Of a DNA stretch of 21,794 nucleotides, positions 1-7,560 are shown in pieces. The DNA is from Lachnospiraceae bacterium UBA3802. GTDB taxonomy: Bacteria > Bacillota > Clostridia > Lachnospirales > Lachnospiraceae. Under the pieces are notes generated by a model. That model was not told where the DNA came from, did not search any database, and was given only the letters and a program-made list of their open reading frames with translations. The stretch is taken from NCBI GenBank assembly GCA_002369155.1, contig DFEM01000127.1:1-21794 (forward strand). Reading direction: 5' to 3'. Positions within the stretch are counted from its first letter, which is position 1; each line of letters opens with the position of its first letter. Position numbers and translations under genes: made by a program.

Positions 1-2
1 TG

Positions 3-1481
3 CGTTTTGACGATACCAACCCGACCAAGGAAAAAATAGAATTCGTCAACTCACAGCTTGAGGATATCAAGTGGCTCGGCGCAGACTGGGAAGACAGACT
101 TTTCTTTGCAAGCGATTATTTTCCCAAGATGTACGAAGGTGCGGTTAAGCTTATCAAAAAAGGCAAAGCTTACGTATCGGACCTTTCCGCTGACGAAATA
201 AGAGAATACAGAGGAACGCTTACGGAGCCCGGAAAAGAAGATCCCGGTGCAAAGAGAAGCATCGAAGAAAACTTACAACTTTTCGAAGATATGAAAAACG
301 GCAAATTTGCAGACGGCGAAAAGGTTTTAAGAGCAAGAATCGACATGGCGTCTCCGAACATGAACATGAGAGACCCCGTTATATACAGAGTCGCACACAT
401 GACTCACCACAGAACAGGCGATACTTGGTGCATTTACCCAATGTACGATTTCGCTCATCCCATCGAGGACGCGGAAGAAGGCATCACACATTCCATCTGT
501 ACGCTTGAATTTGAAGACCACAGACCTTTATACGACTGGGTTGTAAGGGAACTTGAATACGAAAGACCTCCCAGACAGATAGAGTTCGCAAAGCTTTATT
601 TAAAGAACGTCGTAACGGGTAAAAGATACATTAAGAAACTCGTTGAGGACGGCATCGCAGACGGCTGGGACGATCCGAGACTCGTATCGATATCAGCTCT
701 TCGAAGAAGAGGCTATACACCCGAGTCAATCAAGATGTTCGTAGAGCTCTGCGGCGTATCCAAAGCTCATTCCGTCGCAGACATGGCGATGCTTGAATAC
801 TGCATAAGAGAAGATCTTAAATTAAAGAGACCGAGAATGATGGCAATACTCGATCCCGTTAAACTTGTGATAGACAATTACGAGGGAGACGGCGAGATGC
901 TCGAGGCTGCCAACAATCTTGAAAATGAGGAACTCGGCACAAGAATGATTCCTTTCTCCAAAGAACTTTACATCGAGAGAGAAGACTTCATGATTGACCC
1001 TCCCAAGAAATATTTCAGATTGTTCCCGGGCAACGAAGTAAGACTCATGAATGCATATTTCGTTAAGTGCGAAAGTTATGAAACGGATGAAAACGGCAAC
1101 GTGACAGTCGTTCATTGTACATACGATCCCGAGACAAAGTCGGGAAGCGGATTCAACGCAAGAAAAGTCAAGGGTACGATTCACTGGGTAGACGCAAAGA
1201 GTGCGGTTCCCGTGGAAGTAAGACTTTTTGAAAACATCGTTGATGAAGAAAAGGGTGTTTACAATGAAGAAGACGGAAGCATCAACGTTAATCCCGATTC
1301 AAGAAAAATCGTTACAGCTTATGTCGAGCCGGAGCTTGCAAAAGCAAAAGCATTCGAAAGCTTCCAGTTCGTAAGAAACGGTTTCTATTGTGTGGATTAC
1401 AAAGATTCAAAAGAAGGCGCACCCGTCTTCAACAGAATCGTCAGCTTAAAGAGCTCCTTCACATTACCAAAGCAATCCTAA
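3..1481 (+). CDS. glnS: Glutaminyl-tRNA synthetase, 5' truncated by window edge
   Basis: Charges tRNA-Gln with glutamine in the cytoplasm (class I aminoacyl-tRNA synthetase). The reading frame is open from base 3, so the gene starts upstream; 492 codons are visible against about 550 for a full enzyme, and the first 60 or so residues, with the HIGH motif, are missing. The visible part opens with RFDDTNP, the GluRS/GlnRS Rossmann signature. It then has the GlnRS-type GWDDPR and [11 protein letters not shown] segments, CIREDL and [10 protein letters not shown], followed by the C-terminal beta-barrel anticodon-binding region. The KMSKS loop, MSKR in E. coli GlnRS, reads VTGKR here (615-626): the Lys-Arg is kept but Met-Ser is replaced. 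GlnRS rather than GluRS is supported by the long C-terminal beta-barrel part and by the match to the GlnRS motifs listed. Identification is firm; the loop variant may simply be a lineage feature. Confidence 0.96.
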   Translation, partial: RFDDTNPTKEKIEFVNSQLEDIKWLGADWEDRLFFASDYFPKMYEGAVKLIKKGKAYVSDLSADEIREYRGTLTEPGKEDPGAKRSIEENLQLFEDMKNGKFADGEKVLRARIDMASPNMNMRDPVIYRVAHMTHHRTGDTWCIYPMYDFAHPIEDAEEGITHSICTLEFEDHRPLYDWVVRELEYERPPRQIEFAKLYLKNVVTGKRYIKKLVEDGIADGWDDPRLVSISALRRRGYTPESIKMFVELCGVSKAHSVADMAMLEYCIREDLKLKRPRMMAILDPVKLVIDNYEGDGEMLEAANNLENEELGTRMIPFSKELYIEREDFMIDPPKKYFRLFPGNEVRLMNAYFVKCESYETDENGNVTVVHCTYDPETKSGSGFNARKVKGTIHWVDAKSAVPVEVRLFENIVDEEKGVYNEEDGSINVNPDSRKIVTAYVEPELAKAKAFESFQFVRNGFYCVDYKDSKEGAPVFNRIVSLKSSFTLPKQS

Positions 1482-1482
1482 G

Positions 1483-1568
1483 CCTTCTCCTCGAGGAGAA
1501 GGTGTCGACGAAGTCGACGGATGAGGTGTCACTCTAAACTGATGAGGTGTCACTCGCAACGGATGAGG
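1483..1568. repeat. Palindromic and 21-bp tandem intergenic repeat
   Basis: Directly after the glnS stop is a perfect 20-bp palindrome (CCTTCTCCTC/GAGGAGAAGG, 1483-1502). It is followed by a second inverted repeat (GTCGAC-GAA-GTCGAC, 1504-1518) and two 21-bp tandem units beginning GATGAGGTGTCACT (1520-1540 and 1541-1561), with a partial third (1562-1568). There is no T-tract after the palindrome, so it is not a standard intrinsic terminator. The CCTTCTCC...GGAGAAGG plus GGATGAGG pattern resembles the short REP-like palindromic elements scattered through Lachnospiraceae and Ruminococcaceae genomes; that comparison is from memory. It could stabilise the glnS mRNA 3' end or simply be a mobile intergenic element. 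Confidence 0.7.
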
Positions 1569-1600
1569 CGAATATCCAGGGGAAAAACAAGGGGAGAACA

Positions 1601-3484
1601 ATGGAAATATCAGAAATCAAAAAAATGTGCTTAAACTGCATGCATATGAGCAAGGAAGAAGATTTCTGTCCTGTATGCGGTAAGCCCAAAAAAGGTGTTA
1701 AGACATTCGGAAGAGCATTGGAACCCGGTACGATATTAAACGGCAAATTCCTTATCGGAAATATTCTCGGTATGGGAAGTTTCGGAATAACGTACATCGG
1801 TTTTGACATGCTGCTTGAATACAAAGTTGCCATCAAGGAATTCTTTCCCGATGAAATGGTTGAAAGAAAAGAAAACGGCGAACTTATAGTTGCCGGCGAT
1901 ACCACAGAAGAAGAATTCCAGGCAGAACTTAAAGCATTCCTTCGTGAATCGAGAATGCTTGCGCAGTTCTCAAAATATCCCGGTGTTGTTTCGATTAAGG
2001 AACTTTTCTATGCCAACAATACCGGATACATGGTAATGGAATACCTCGAAGGAGGTACTCTTCGAAGATTTATCGACAACAACGGCGGAAGACTTCCTGT
2101 CGAACAGACTCTTTCACTTATGGAGCCCGTTATCAGCTCCATGGAGGAGATTCATAAAGCCGGACTGATTCATCGTGATATTTCGCCCGAGAACATAATG
2201 CTTGACGCGGACGGAAGTATCAAGGTGATTGATTTCGGTGCGACAAAGAAGCTTAACAACAGAACCGCTCAGGTCTACTACGGCAAGTTCGGTTATGCAC
2301 CGCTCGAACAGAGCCTCGGCGAAGGACAGGGACCCTGGACCGACGTTTACGGCATCTGCGCTACAATGTACTGTATGATTACGGGTGACATTCCCGTCGA
2401 TGCGTTCAGACGAAGCATGAACGAACCGCTTGTGCCCATCACCGATTACGGCATTCCGATGGATCAGAGAATCGCCGATGCCATCATGAAGGGCATGAAC
2501 ATGGCGACAGCCGACAGACAGCAGGATATGGGACAGCTTCGCCGTTCACTTTACGGCCTCAATGCGGAAGAAATATCCAAGAAAAACGAGCCTGTATACT
2601 TCCCGACGATCAATACTCAGATGCTTTATGACAAAAAGAATCGTCGTGTATGGTTCGGTCATTATCCGATGAACGAAGTATCAGGACCGAGACTTACCAC
2701 GGATATTATTTATGCGACATACGATCTTATGGATTCGACGATGATAAAGGGTGCGAAATTCAAGAGATTCAATGTTGCGACAGCCCTTATGAGCAGAGAA
2801 TACAGAAATGCCAACAGGGCCAAGATAAAAGAAGATTCAAAGAAATACAGATATTTTGAATATACTGAGATTCCATGGGTTATCCTCATGCAAAAGGGCG
2901 AGAGAATGATCCTTCAGTCCGAGTACGTCCTTGATTATCAGCTCTTTGACGACAAGGATTACATGGATATGACCGAGCGTGAAATCAGCAAGATCCGTAC
3001 CGGAATTTTCTGGGAATCAAGCGGAATCAGAGAATGGCTTAACCGTGATTTCTTCTCCGAAGCTTTTTCCAAAGAGGAGCAGGAGAGAATCATCGTAAAA
3101 GAAGTAAAGACTCCCATCTCGACATTCTCGGACAAGACGACGTACGATCGAGTATTCCTTCCGAGCGTTGAAGAGATGATAAACGGCTTTGAGATAAGAA
3201 CGGGACAGGTAAGGGCAAACAATTCGCTTAAGCTCTTCGAGGAACAGGCTCCCTGCTATTTCTCGCAATATGCCGATGCCAAAAAGATTAATGAGAACTT
3301 CCCCATGGGCTACGCACTTCGAACCAGAGGAACCATTAATGAATACAACGGAACTTTCACATACGGAGAAAGTTGCGACGGTCAGTCAATCCAGGCAGGA
3401 GTTCTTAAAAACTGGAGACTTGATGTGCCGATGGGAATCAGGCCTGTCATTCAGGTAGATGTGACTGACATTTGTGAAGTGTAA
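1601..3484 (+). CDS. Zinc-ribbon Ser/Thr protein kinase with DUF6273-like C-terminal domain
   Basis: Predicted 627-aa soluble Hanks-type kinase that phosphorylates Ser/Thr on unknown targets. Residues 10-26 form a zinc ribbon (CLNC...CPVC). The kinase domain follows: Gly-loop GMGSFG (58-63), VAIK Lys79, a Glu in LRES (116), HRDISPEN (191-198) and DFG (211-213). No transmembrane helix or PASTA repeats are seen, unlike PknB/PrkC. From about residue 365 a second domain begins (WFGHYP ... IPWVILM ... SSGIREWLN ... FLPSVEEM ... MGIRPVIQV), matching the Trp- and RP-rich pattern of DUF6273. The start was set at the ATG at 1601 because AAGGGGAG lies 8 bp upstream; the frame is open from 1547 but that stretch is made of the intergenic repeat. 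A PPP phosphatase follows 16 bp downstream, which suggests a kinase/phosphatase pair controlling shared substrates. Confidence 0.92.
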   Translation: MEISEIKKMCLNCMHMSKEEDFCPVCGKPKKGVKTFGRALEPGTILNGKFLIGNILGMGSFGITYIGFDMLLEYKVAIKEFFPDEMVERKENGELIVAGDTTEEEFQAELKAFLRESRMLAQFSKYPGVVSIKELFYANNTGYMVMEYLEGGTLRRFIDNNGGRLPVEQTLSLMEPVISSMEEIHKAGLIHRDISPENIMLDADGSIKVIDFGATKKLNNRTAQVYYGKFGYAPLEQSLGEGQGPWTDVYGICATMYCMITGDIPVDAFRRSMNEPLVPITDYGIPMDQRIADAIMKGMNMATADRQQDMGQLRRSLYGLNAEEISKKNEPVYFPTINTQMLYDKKNRRVWFGHYPMNEVSGPRLTTDIIYATYDLMDSTMIKGAKFKRFNVATALMSREYRNANRAKIKEDSKKYRYFEYTEIPWVILMQKGERMILQSEYVLDYQLFDDKDYMDMTEREISKIRTGIFWESSGIREWLNRDFFSEAFSKEEQERIIVKEVKTPISTFSDKTTYDRVFLPSVEEMINGFEIRTGQVRANNSLKLFEEQAPCYFSQYADAKKINENFPMGYALRTRGTINEYNGTFTYGESCDGQSIQAGVLKNWRLDVPMGIRPVIQVDVTDICEV

Positions 3485-3500
3485 GGGGTAAACGTTAAAA

Positions 3501-4289
3501 ATGAGTACTTATGTTTTGAGCGACATTCACGGGCAGTATGATGCCTTTATGCGCATGTTAAAGCAGATTAATTTTTCTGCCGAAGATACACTCTATGTAC
3601 TCGGGGATGCGATAGATCGAGGACCCGACGGAATAAAGATTTTAAAAACCATCATGAAGATGGATAACGTAAAGATGTTTCTCGGAAACCACGAACTTTT
3701 GATGATGGAAGCCTTAAGAAACGTCGAAGAATGCGAAAAGGAAGGCAGAGAGGATACCGAAGAACTGGACCTCTGGCTCGATGAATGCAACGGCGGCAGA
3801 CAGACTTATGAAGATTTCAAGAAATGCTCTGCCAAGAAAAAAGCGGAAATACTTATCTATCTTGACAATGCAATAGTTGCAAAGAAGGTCAAGGTAGGCA
3901 GAAAAACTTATTATCTTTGCCACGCATATGTGGTAAACAAAAGATTCGACAACGAAGTAAAATACAACGAATTAATCTACAAAGACGTGTTCCAGGCAGT
4001 TTGGCAGAATATCTACGATGCAAGTTTTGTAAAGAAACTCAACGAAAAAATATTCCCGAACAAAAGATATATTTACGTTCTCGGACACATCTTTACACAG
4101 CGCCTCGATCATGTTGATGAGCAGGGAAGAGGTCTTGTTTTAAACGACAAGGAATTTCTCGGCGAATACCATATCATCAATATCGACTGCGGTATGGCGC
4201 TTAGAAACAAATCCAGTCGTCTTGCATGCTTGAGACTTGAAGACGAGGCGATTTTCTATGAGGGCATAGAATCAGAAAACTTAAATTAA
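3501..4289 (+). CDS. PPP-family metallophosphoesterase (Ser/Thr protein phosphatase-like)
   Basis: Predicted 262-aa cytoplasmic metal-dependent phosphatase. The three N-terminal metal-site motifs are clear: SDIHG (Asp8, His10), GDAIDRG (35-41) and GNHE (62-65). Later histidines in LCHAY and VLGHI are candidates for the remaining ligands. This is the layout of bacterial PPP enzymes such as PrpA/PrpB and of symmetrical Ap4A hydrolase, so nucleotide substrates cannot be ruled out. Its position 16 bp after a Hanks-type kinase favours a role reversing that kinase. An AAGGGG site lies 12 bp before the ATG. The polysaccharide dehydratase gene starts 10 bp downstream, so the pair may be transcribed with the capsule cluster and may regulate it; that link is inference. 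Confidence 0.88.
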   Translation: MSTYVLSDIHGQYDAFMRMLKQINFSAEDTLYVLGDAIDRGPDGIKILKTIMKMDNVKMFLGNHELLMMEALRNVEECEKEGREDTEELDLWLDECNGGRQTYEDFKKCSAKKKAEILIYLDNAIVAKKVKVGRKTYYLCHAYVVNKRFDNEVKYNELIYKDVFQAVWQNIYDASFVKKLNEKIFPNKRYIYVLGHIFTQRLDHVDEQGRGLVLNDKEFLGEYHIINIDCGMALRNKSSRLACLRLEDEAIFYEGIESENLN

Positions 4290-4299
4290 AGGTAAATTA

Positions 4300-6195
4300 A
4301 TGTCAGGCATTAAACAAAAAATCAGTAAGCGCATGCTTGTAAGAACCATACTTCTGGCAGTATTTGACGCAATGGCGATTACACTTTGTACTATTTTCGC
4401 CATCTATGTCAGGTATGATTTTTCATTTACCGATATTCCGGATTATTTCTGGAGATCCGCGCTTATTTTCATCCCGATTAACCTCGTGATTACGCTCATA
4501 AGCTTTGTTGCTTGGAATCTTTACAAATCGGTATGGAGATATGCATCCGCTACTGAACTTGTCAATATAATATGTGCTATAGGCTGTGCCACGATAGGTC
4601 AGGTAATCTGTAAATACATCTTTCGTTTGCGGATTCCGAGGTCATACCCTTTCATCTATCTTGTGGCACTTCTTTTTCTGACTGTGGGAGTAAGATTTTC
4701 CTACAGAGCATTGCGTCTTCTTAAAGCAAAAAGACGCCAGATCGCACTCGGAAAAGAACCCACCAGATGCATGGTTATCGGTGCCGGAAACGCAGGCAAT
4801 GAGATCATCAAAGAGATTACCACCACTCAGTATCTTACGATGAAAGTCTGCTGCATTATCGATGACGGCGAAGGATGCTGGGGCAAGAAACTTCGAGGCG
4901 TTCCCATCGTCGGCGGCAGAAACAGTATCATCGAGGCTTGCGAAAATTATGAGATAGATGAAATCATCATCGCAATTCCCTCAGCCAAACCCTCGGAAAT
5001 AAAAGCAATAGTAGACATTTGCAAAGAAACAAGATGCCGTCTTCGTATCGTACCCGGAATGTATCAGCTTATAAACGGCGAAGTGGATGTCGATGTTTCA
5101 AAACTTCGTGACGTTCAGATTGAAGACTTGCTTGGAAGAGATCCCGTTGCGACCAATCTTGATGAAGTAATGGGTTACGTATCCGGCAGAGTCATCATGG
5201 TAACGGGCGGTGGCGGTTCGATAGGAAGCGAACTTTGCAGACAGATTGCATCGCATAATCCCAAGCAGCTTATCATCGTTGACATCTATGAAAACAATGC
5301 CTATGACATTCAGCAGGAATTAAAAAGAAAAAATCCCGACCTTAATCTCGTCGTGCTTATAGCATCTGTTCGAAATACTTTGAGAATGGATAAAATTTTC
5401 GAAGAGTACAGGCCGGATATCGTATATCATGCAGCGGCGCACAAGCACGTTCCCTTAATGGAAGAGAGCCCCAACGAAGCCATCAAGAACAATGTTTTCG
5501 GTACATTGAAAGTCGTTAAGGCAGCAGACAAGTGGAAGGTTAAAAAGTTCGTGCTTATCTCGACAGACAAGGCGGTCAATCCCACAAACATCATGGGTGC
5601 TAGCAAGCGAATCTGCGAGATGATCGTGCAGACATACAACGAAAAATCAGAGACCGAATTCGTGGCGGTAAGATTCGGTAATGTCCTTGGATCGAACGGT
5701 TCGGTAATTCCTCTTTTCAAAAAGCAGATTGAAGACGGCGGCCCTGTGACCGTTACGCATCCCGATATCATAAGATATTTCATGACGATTCCTGAAGCGG
5801 TCGCACTTGTACTTCAGGCAGGAGCATACGCAAAGGGTGGCGAAATCTTTGTGCTTGATATGGGAGAGCCCGTCAAAATCCTTGATCTTGCCGAAAACCT
5901 CATCAAACTCTCGGGTCTTCGCGTCGGCGAAGATATTGAGATAGTCTTTACGGGACTTCGCCCGGGCGAGAAGCTTTTCGAAGAGATGTTAATGGACGAA
6001 GAAGGCCTGACGGAGACCAGAAACAAGAGAATTCACATAGGACACCCCATCAATTTCGATGAGAAGACCTTCATGTCGCAGATAGAAGAATTAAAGACTT
6101 TTGTTGAGGGCGAACCCGACATCGAGGAAGTCAAAAAGAAGATCGCCGAGATTGTCCCGACCTACAAGGCCGCCGGCGATGGCGGAGCGAAGTAG
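4300..6195 (+). CDS. Membrane UDP-sugar 4,6-dehydratase, CapD/WbpM/PglF family
   Basis: 631-aa membrane-anchored NAD(P)-dependent enzyme of the long form (CapD, WbpM, PglF). It likely converts UDP-GlcNAc to a UDP-4-keto-6-deoxy-hexosamine, the first step to sugars such as FucNAc, QuiNAc or bacillosamine. Four hydrophobic segments occupy about residues 14-36, 54-72, 86-108 and 117-133. A first Rossmann fold starts with VIGAGNAGNEI (159-169), and the catalytic SDR domain starts with VTGGGGSIGSE (301-311). The active site TDKAVNPTNIMGASK (422-436) has Met in place of the usual SDR Tyr, as in inverting and non-inverting 4,6-dehydratases of this family. First gene of the polysaccharide block. No aminotransferase for the keto sugar is seen in this window, so the following steps are encoded elsewhere or done by the next gene, a reductase/epimerase. 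Confidence 0.93.
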   Translation: MSGIKQKISKRMLVRTILLAVFDAMAITLCTIFAIYVRYDFSFTDIPDYFWRSALIFIPINLVITLISFVAWNLYKSVWRYASATELVNIICAIGCATIGQVICKYIFRLRIPRSYPFIYLVALLFLTVGVRFSYRALRLLKAKRRQIALGKEPTRCMVIGAGNAGNEIIKEITTTQYLTMKVCCIIDDGEGCWGKKLRGVPIVGGRNSIIEACENYEIDEIIIAIPSAKPSEIKAIVDICKETRCRLRIVPGMYQLINGEVDVDVSKLRDVQIEDLLGRDPVATNLDEVMGYVSGRVIMVTGGGGSIGSELCRQIASHNPKQLIIVDIYENNAYDIQQELKRKNPDLNLVVLIASVRNTLRMDKIFEEYRPDIVYHAAAHKHVPLMEESPNEAIKNNVFGTLKVVKAADKWKVKKFVLISTDKAVNPTNIMGASKRICEMIVQTYNEKSETEFVAVRFGNVLGSNGSVIPLFKKQIEDGGPVTVTHPDIIRYFMTIPEAVALVLQAGAYAKGGEIFVLDMGEPVKILDLAENLIKLSGLRVGEDIEIVFTGLRPGEKLFEEMLMDEEGLTETRNKRIHIGHPINFDEKTFMSQIEELKTFVEGEPDIEEVKKKIAEIVPTYKAAGDGGAK

Positions 6196-6293
6196 TATTC
6201 AGTATTTGCTGTGGCGGGCTTGTCTGACGGCGGAAACCGAAAAACTACGGGCCAAAATGAAGAAAAGCTCGAAAGGCGCGTAAAAACAAGAAT

Positions 6294-7190
6294 ATGAAAA
6301 AAATCTTGATAACAGGTGCCGGTAGTTTTATCGGTACCTCATTTGAAAAGTATATACAGAATCATCCGAAGGCTGCCGAGTATGAGATCAGTGTGATGGA
6401 TACTATGACAGGAAGAATGGTTCCGGAATTAGGCGAAAAAGAATGGGATTTCACGGGCTATGATGTAGTCTTCCATGTAGCCGGAATTGCACATGCGGAT
6501 GTAGGCAAGGTATCCGAAGAAGGCAAGGAACTATATAAGAAAGTTAATACCGATTTGGCTGTCGATGTTGCAAAAAAAGCCAAGGCAGCAGGCGTTAAGC
6601 AATTCATCTTCATGAGTTCTGCCATCGTTTATGGTGCAAGCTCCCCAATAGGAAAAGAAAAGATTATCAATAAAGACACAAAGCCCGAACCCGAGAACTT
6701 CTACGGAGAGAGCAAATTGAACGCCGAGGCAGGCCTGAAGGAACTTGATATCAATCCTTTCAAAGTTGTCATCCTTCGTCCTCCGATGATTTACGGGCCC
6801 GGATGCAGGGGCAATTACAATTCGCTAAGGAAGTTTGCACTTAAACTTCCGTTTTTCCCCAAGGTAAAAAATGAACGTTCAATGCTTTATATAGATAATC
6901 TTTGCGAATTCATAAGACTTATGATCGATAATGAAGAGAGCGGAACATTCCATCCCGCCAATGCCGAGTTATCCAATACATCCGAGATGGTAAGACTTAT
7001 AGCAAAGGCACATGATAAAAAGATTGCACTTATAGGCGGCACTTCATGGCTCCTTAAAATCATGAGCCATTTCACAGGCCTGGTTAACAAGGCTTTCGGA
7101 AATCTGACATATTCAAATGAATTGACGGAATATAAAGAAAATTACAGGGTTTGTGCTCTTGAGGATAGTATTAAGAAAACTGAAAGATGA
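6294..7190 (+). CDS. NAD-dependent nucleotide-sugar epimerase/dehydratase (extended SDR)
   Basis: 298-aa extended short-chain dehydrogenase acting on a nucleotide sugar in the cytoplasm. The NAD-binding motif GAGSFIG is at 8-14, the conserved MSSAIVYG at 107-114, and the catalytic YGESK at 137-141 (Tyr137, Lys141), followed by LRPPMIYGPG. Length and motif order fit the WbpV/WbnF/GalE-like group. The product could be a 4-reductase making a 6-deoxy-HexNAc from the dehydratase product, or an epimerase; sequence alone does not decide. It follows the dehydratase after 98 bp with no terminator seen. The start ATG has only a weak purine stretch (AAAACAAGAAT) upstream. The protein ends just before the 360-bp gap that contains the toxin-antitoxin-like locus. 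Confidence 0.88.
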   Translation: MKKILITGAGSFIGTSFEKYIQNHPKAAEYEISVMDTMTGRMVPELGEKEWDFTGYDVVFHVAGIAHADVGKVSEEGKELYKKVNTDLAVDVAKKAKAAGVKQFIFMSSAIVYGASSPIGKEKIINKDTKPEPENFYGESKLNAEAGLKELDINPFKVVILRPPMIYGPGCRGNYNSLRKFALKLPFFPKVKNERSMLYIDNLCEFIRLMIDNEESGTFHPANAELSNTSEMVRLIAKAHDKKIALIGGTSWLLKIMSHFTGLVNKAFGNLTYSNELTEYKENYRVCALEDSIKKTER

Positions 7191-7238
7191 ATCTCATTGT
7201 GCAAAAACACAATAAAAATATAAATTCGTTGTGAAATA

Positions 7239-7267
7239 TTTACAAAGAAATAAACCTTTGGTAACAT
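7239..7267 (+). promoter_or_regulatory. Predicted promoter of the holin-like toxin mRNA
   Basis: TTTACA (7239-7244) and TAACAT (7262-7267) are separated by 17 bp, which would start transcription near 7274 and give an mRNA with a leader of about 82 nt before the toxin ATG. The -10 match is modest (4 of 6), so this promoter looks weaker than the antisense promoter on the other side of the locus. Confidence 0.5.
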
Positions 7268-7310
7268 ATACTTAAGGTGTTACCAATACGGTAGGCGGTT
7301 GCCCTCTCTC

Positions 7311-7328
7311 GGAGGGTTCTCACCCTCC
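7311..7328 (+). promoter_or_regulatory. Leader hairpin that can sequester the toxin ribosome-binding site
   Basis: GGAGGGT-TCTC-ACCCTCC forms a perfect 7-bp stem with a 4-nt loop in the toxin mRNA leader. Its 3' arm with the preceding C (CACCCTC, 7321-7327) can instead pair with GGGGGTG (7343-7349), which is the Shine-Dalgarno site of the toxin. Two exclusive folds are therefore possible, one with the ribosome site open and one with it closed. This is read from base pairing only. Confidence 0.5.
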
Positions 7329-7355
7329 AATCCATATGGAAAGGGGGTGATGCGG

Positions 7356-7451
7356 ATGTACATTACATTAGGTGATCTGATTCAACTAATTATAATGCTC
7401 ATTGCACTTGCAACTCTTGTTTACAAGATAAGCAAGGATATAAAAAAATAA
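7356..7451 (+). CDS. 31-aa holin-like type I toxin (Hol_Tox-like membrane peptide)
   Basis: A short gene encoding a 31-residue peptide: N-terminal MYITLGDL, one hydrophobic helix (about residues 8-23, with LIIMLIALATLVY at 11-23), then the lysine-rich tail KISKDIKK. This is the pattern of the putative holin-like toxins and Fst/TxpA-type peptides of Firmicutes, which insert in the membrane and depolarise it when overproduced. The ribosome site AAGGGGG (7341-7347) lies 8 bp before the ATG and is unusually strong. The hairpin leader, the convergent antisense RNA over the 3' end and the terminal inverted repeats are the other parts of a type I system. It lies alone in a 363-bp gap of the polysaccharide cluster. 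Toxicity is inferred from the family pattern; a small regulatory membrane peptide is the alternative. Confidence 0.8.
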   Translation: MYITLGDLIQLIIMLIALATLVYKISKDIKK

Positions 7452-7474
7452 CCGCCATGGCCCTGGCAGTTATT
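7441..7474 (-). terminator. Intrinsic terminator of the antisense RNA
   Basis: Read on the minus strand, an 11-bp stem (7474-7464 with 7457-7447, one U-G pair) and 6-nt loop are followed by seven consecutive Ts (complement of 7442-7448; the upper end of this tract lies in the base of the stem). On the plus strand the same stem has a C-A mismatch and only a poor TTATTT tract follows, so plus-strand termination should be leakier and some toxin transcripts may read through to 7522 or into the next glycosyltransferase gene. Confidence 0.8.
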
Positions 7475-7526
7475 TAATACTTTATTAAACAAACTCTAGG
7501 GCAACCGTCTCCGGTAGCACCTCTTT
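7441..7526 (-). ncRNA. Predicted antisense (antitoxin) RNA, about 86 nt
   Basis: Inferred from a consensus minus-strand promoter (7533-7560) and an intrinsic terminator ending at 7441. The RNA would be antisense to the last part of the toxin coding sequence, including its stop codon (7449-7451), and to the toxin mRNA 3' hairpin. Convergent genes that overlap at their 3' ends are the layout of the txpA/RatA and par (fst) type I loci. Its 5' leader copies the leader of the toxin mRNA rather than complementing it, so pairing would occur through the shared 3' hairpin region. Exact ends are predicted, not observed. Confidence 0.65.
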
Positions 7527-7532
7527 AATTTA

Positions 7533-7560
7533 ATTATAGATTTAGCATAAAGAATGTCAA
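7533..7560 (-). promoter_or_regulatory. Consensus promoter for the antisense RNA
   Basis: On the minus strand a perfect TTGACA (7560-7555) and a perfect TATAAT (7538-7533) are separated by 16 bp, predicting a start near 7526. This is one of the best sigma-A promoters in the window. The -35 box overlaps the ATG (7554-7556) and first codons of the downstream glycosyltransferase, so the antisense promoter is partly built from coding sequence. Confidence 0.8.

Larger units (their letters stand above)
7275..7522. repeat. Split inverted repeat bounding the toxin-antitoxin-like locus
   Basis: Left arm: AGGTGTTACC (7275-7284) and CGGTTGCCCT (7296-7305). Right arm: AGGGCAACCG (7498-7507) and GGTAGCACCT (7513-7522). 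The second block is a perfect 10-bp match and the first has one G-U-compatible difference. The two arms sit at the predicted 5' ends of the two convergent transcripts, so both RNAs begin with nearly the same leader. A read-through toxin mRNA could also fold its 5' and 3' ends together, which is known to control translation in other type I toxin mRNAs. Confidence 0.75.

Noticed and set aside
1483..1502. glnS intrinsic terminator
   Set aside because: The palindrome has no loop and no T-tract on either side; it fits a REP-like repeat better.
1547..1600. Alternative GTG start of the kinase inside the tandem repeat
   Set aside because: The extra 18 codons are repeat sequence, and a strong ribosome site precedes the ATG at 1601.
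6101..6283. 60-aa open frame overlapping the end of the dehydratase gene
   Set aside because: Low-complexity basic composition and no ribosome site; a shadow of the longer gene.
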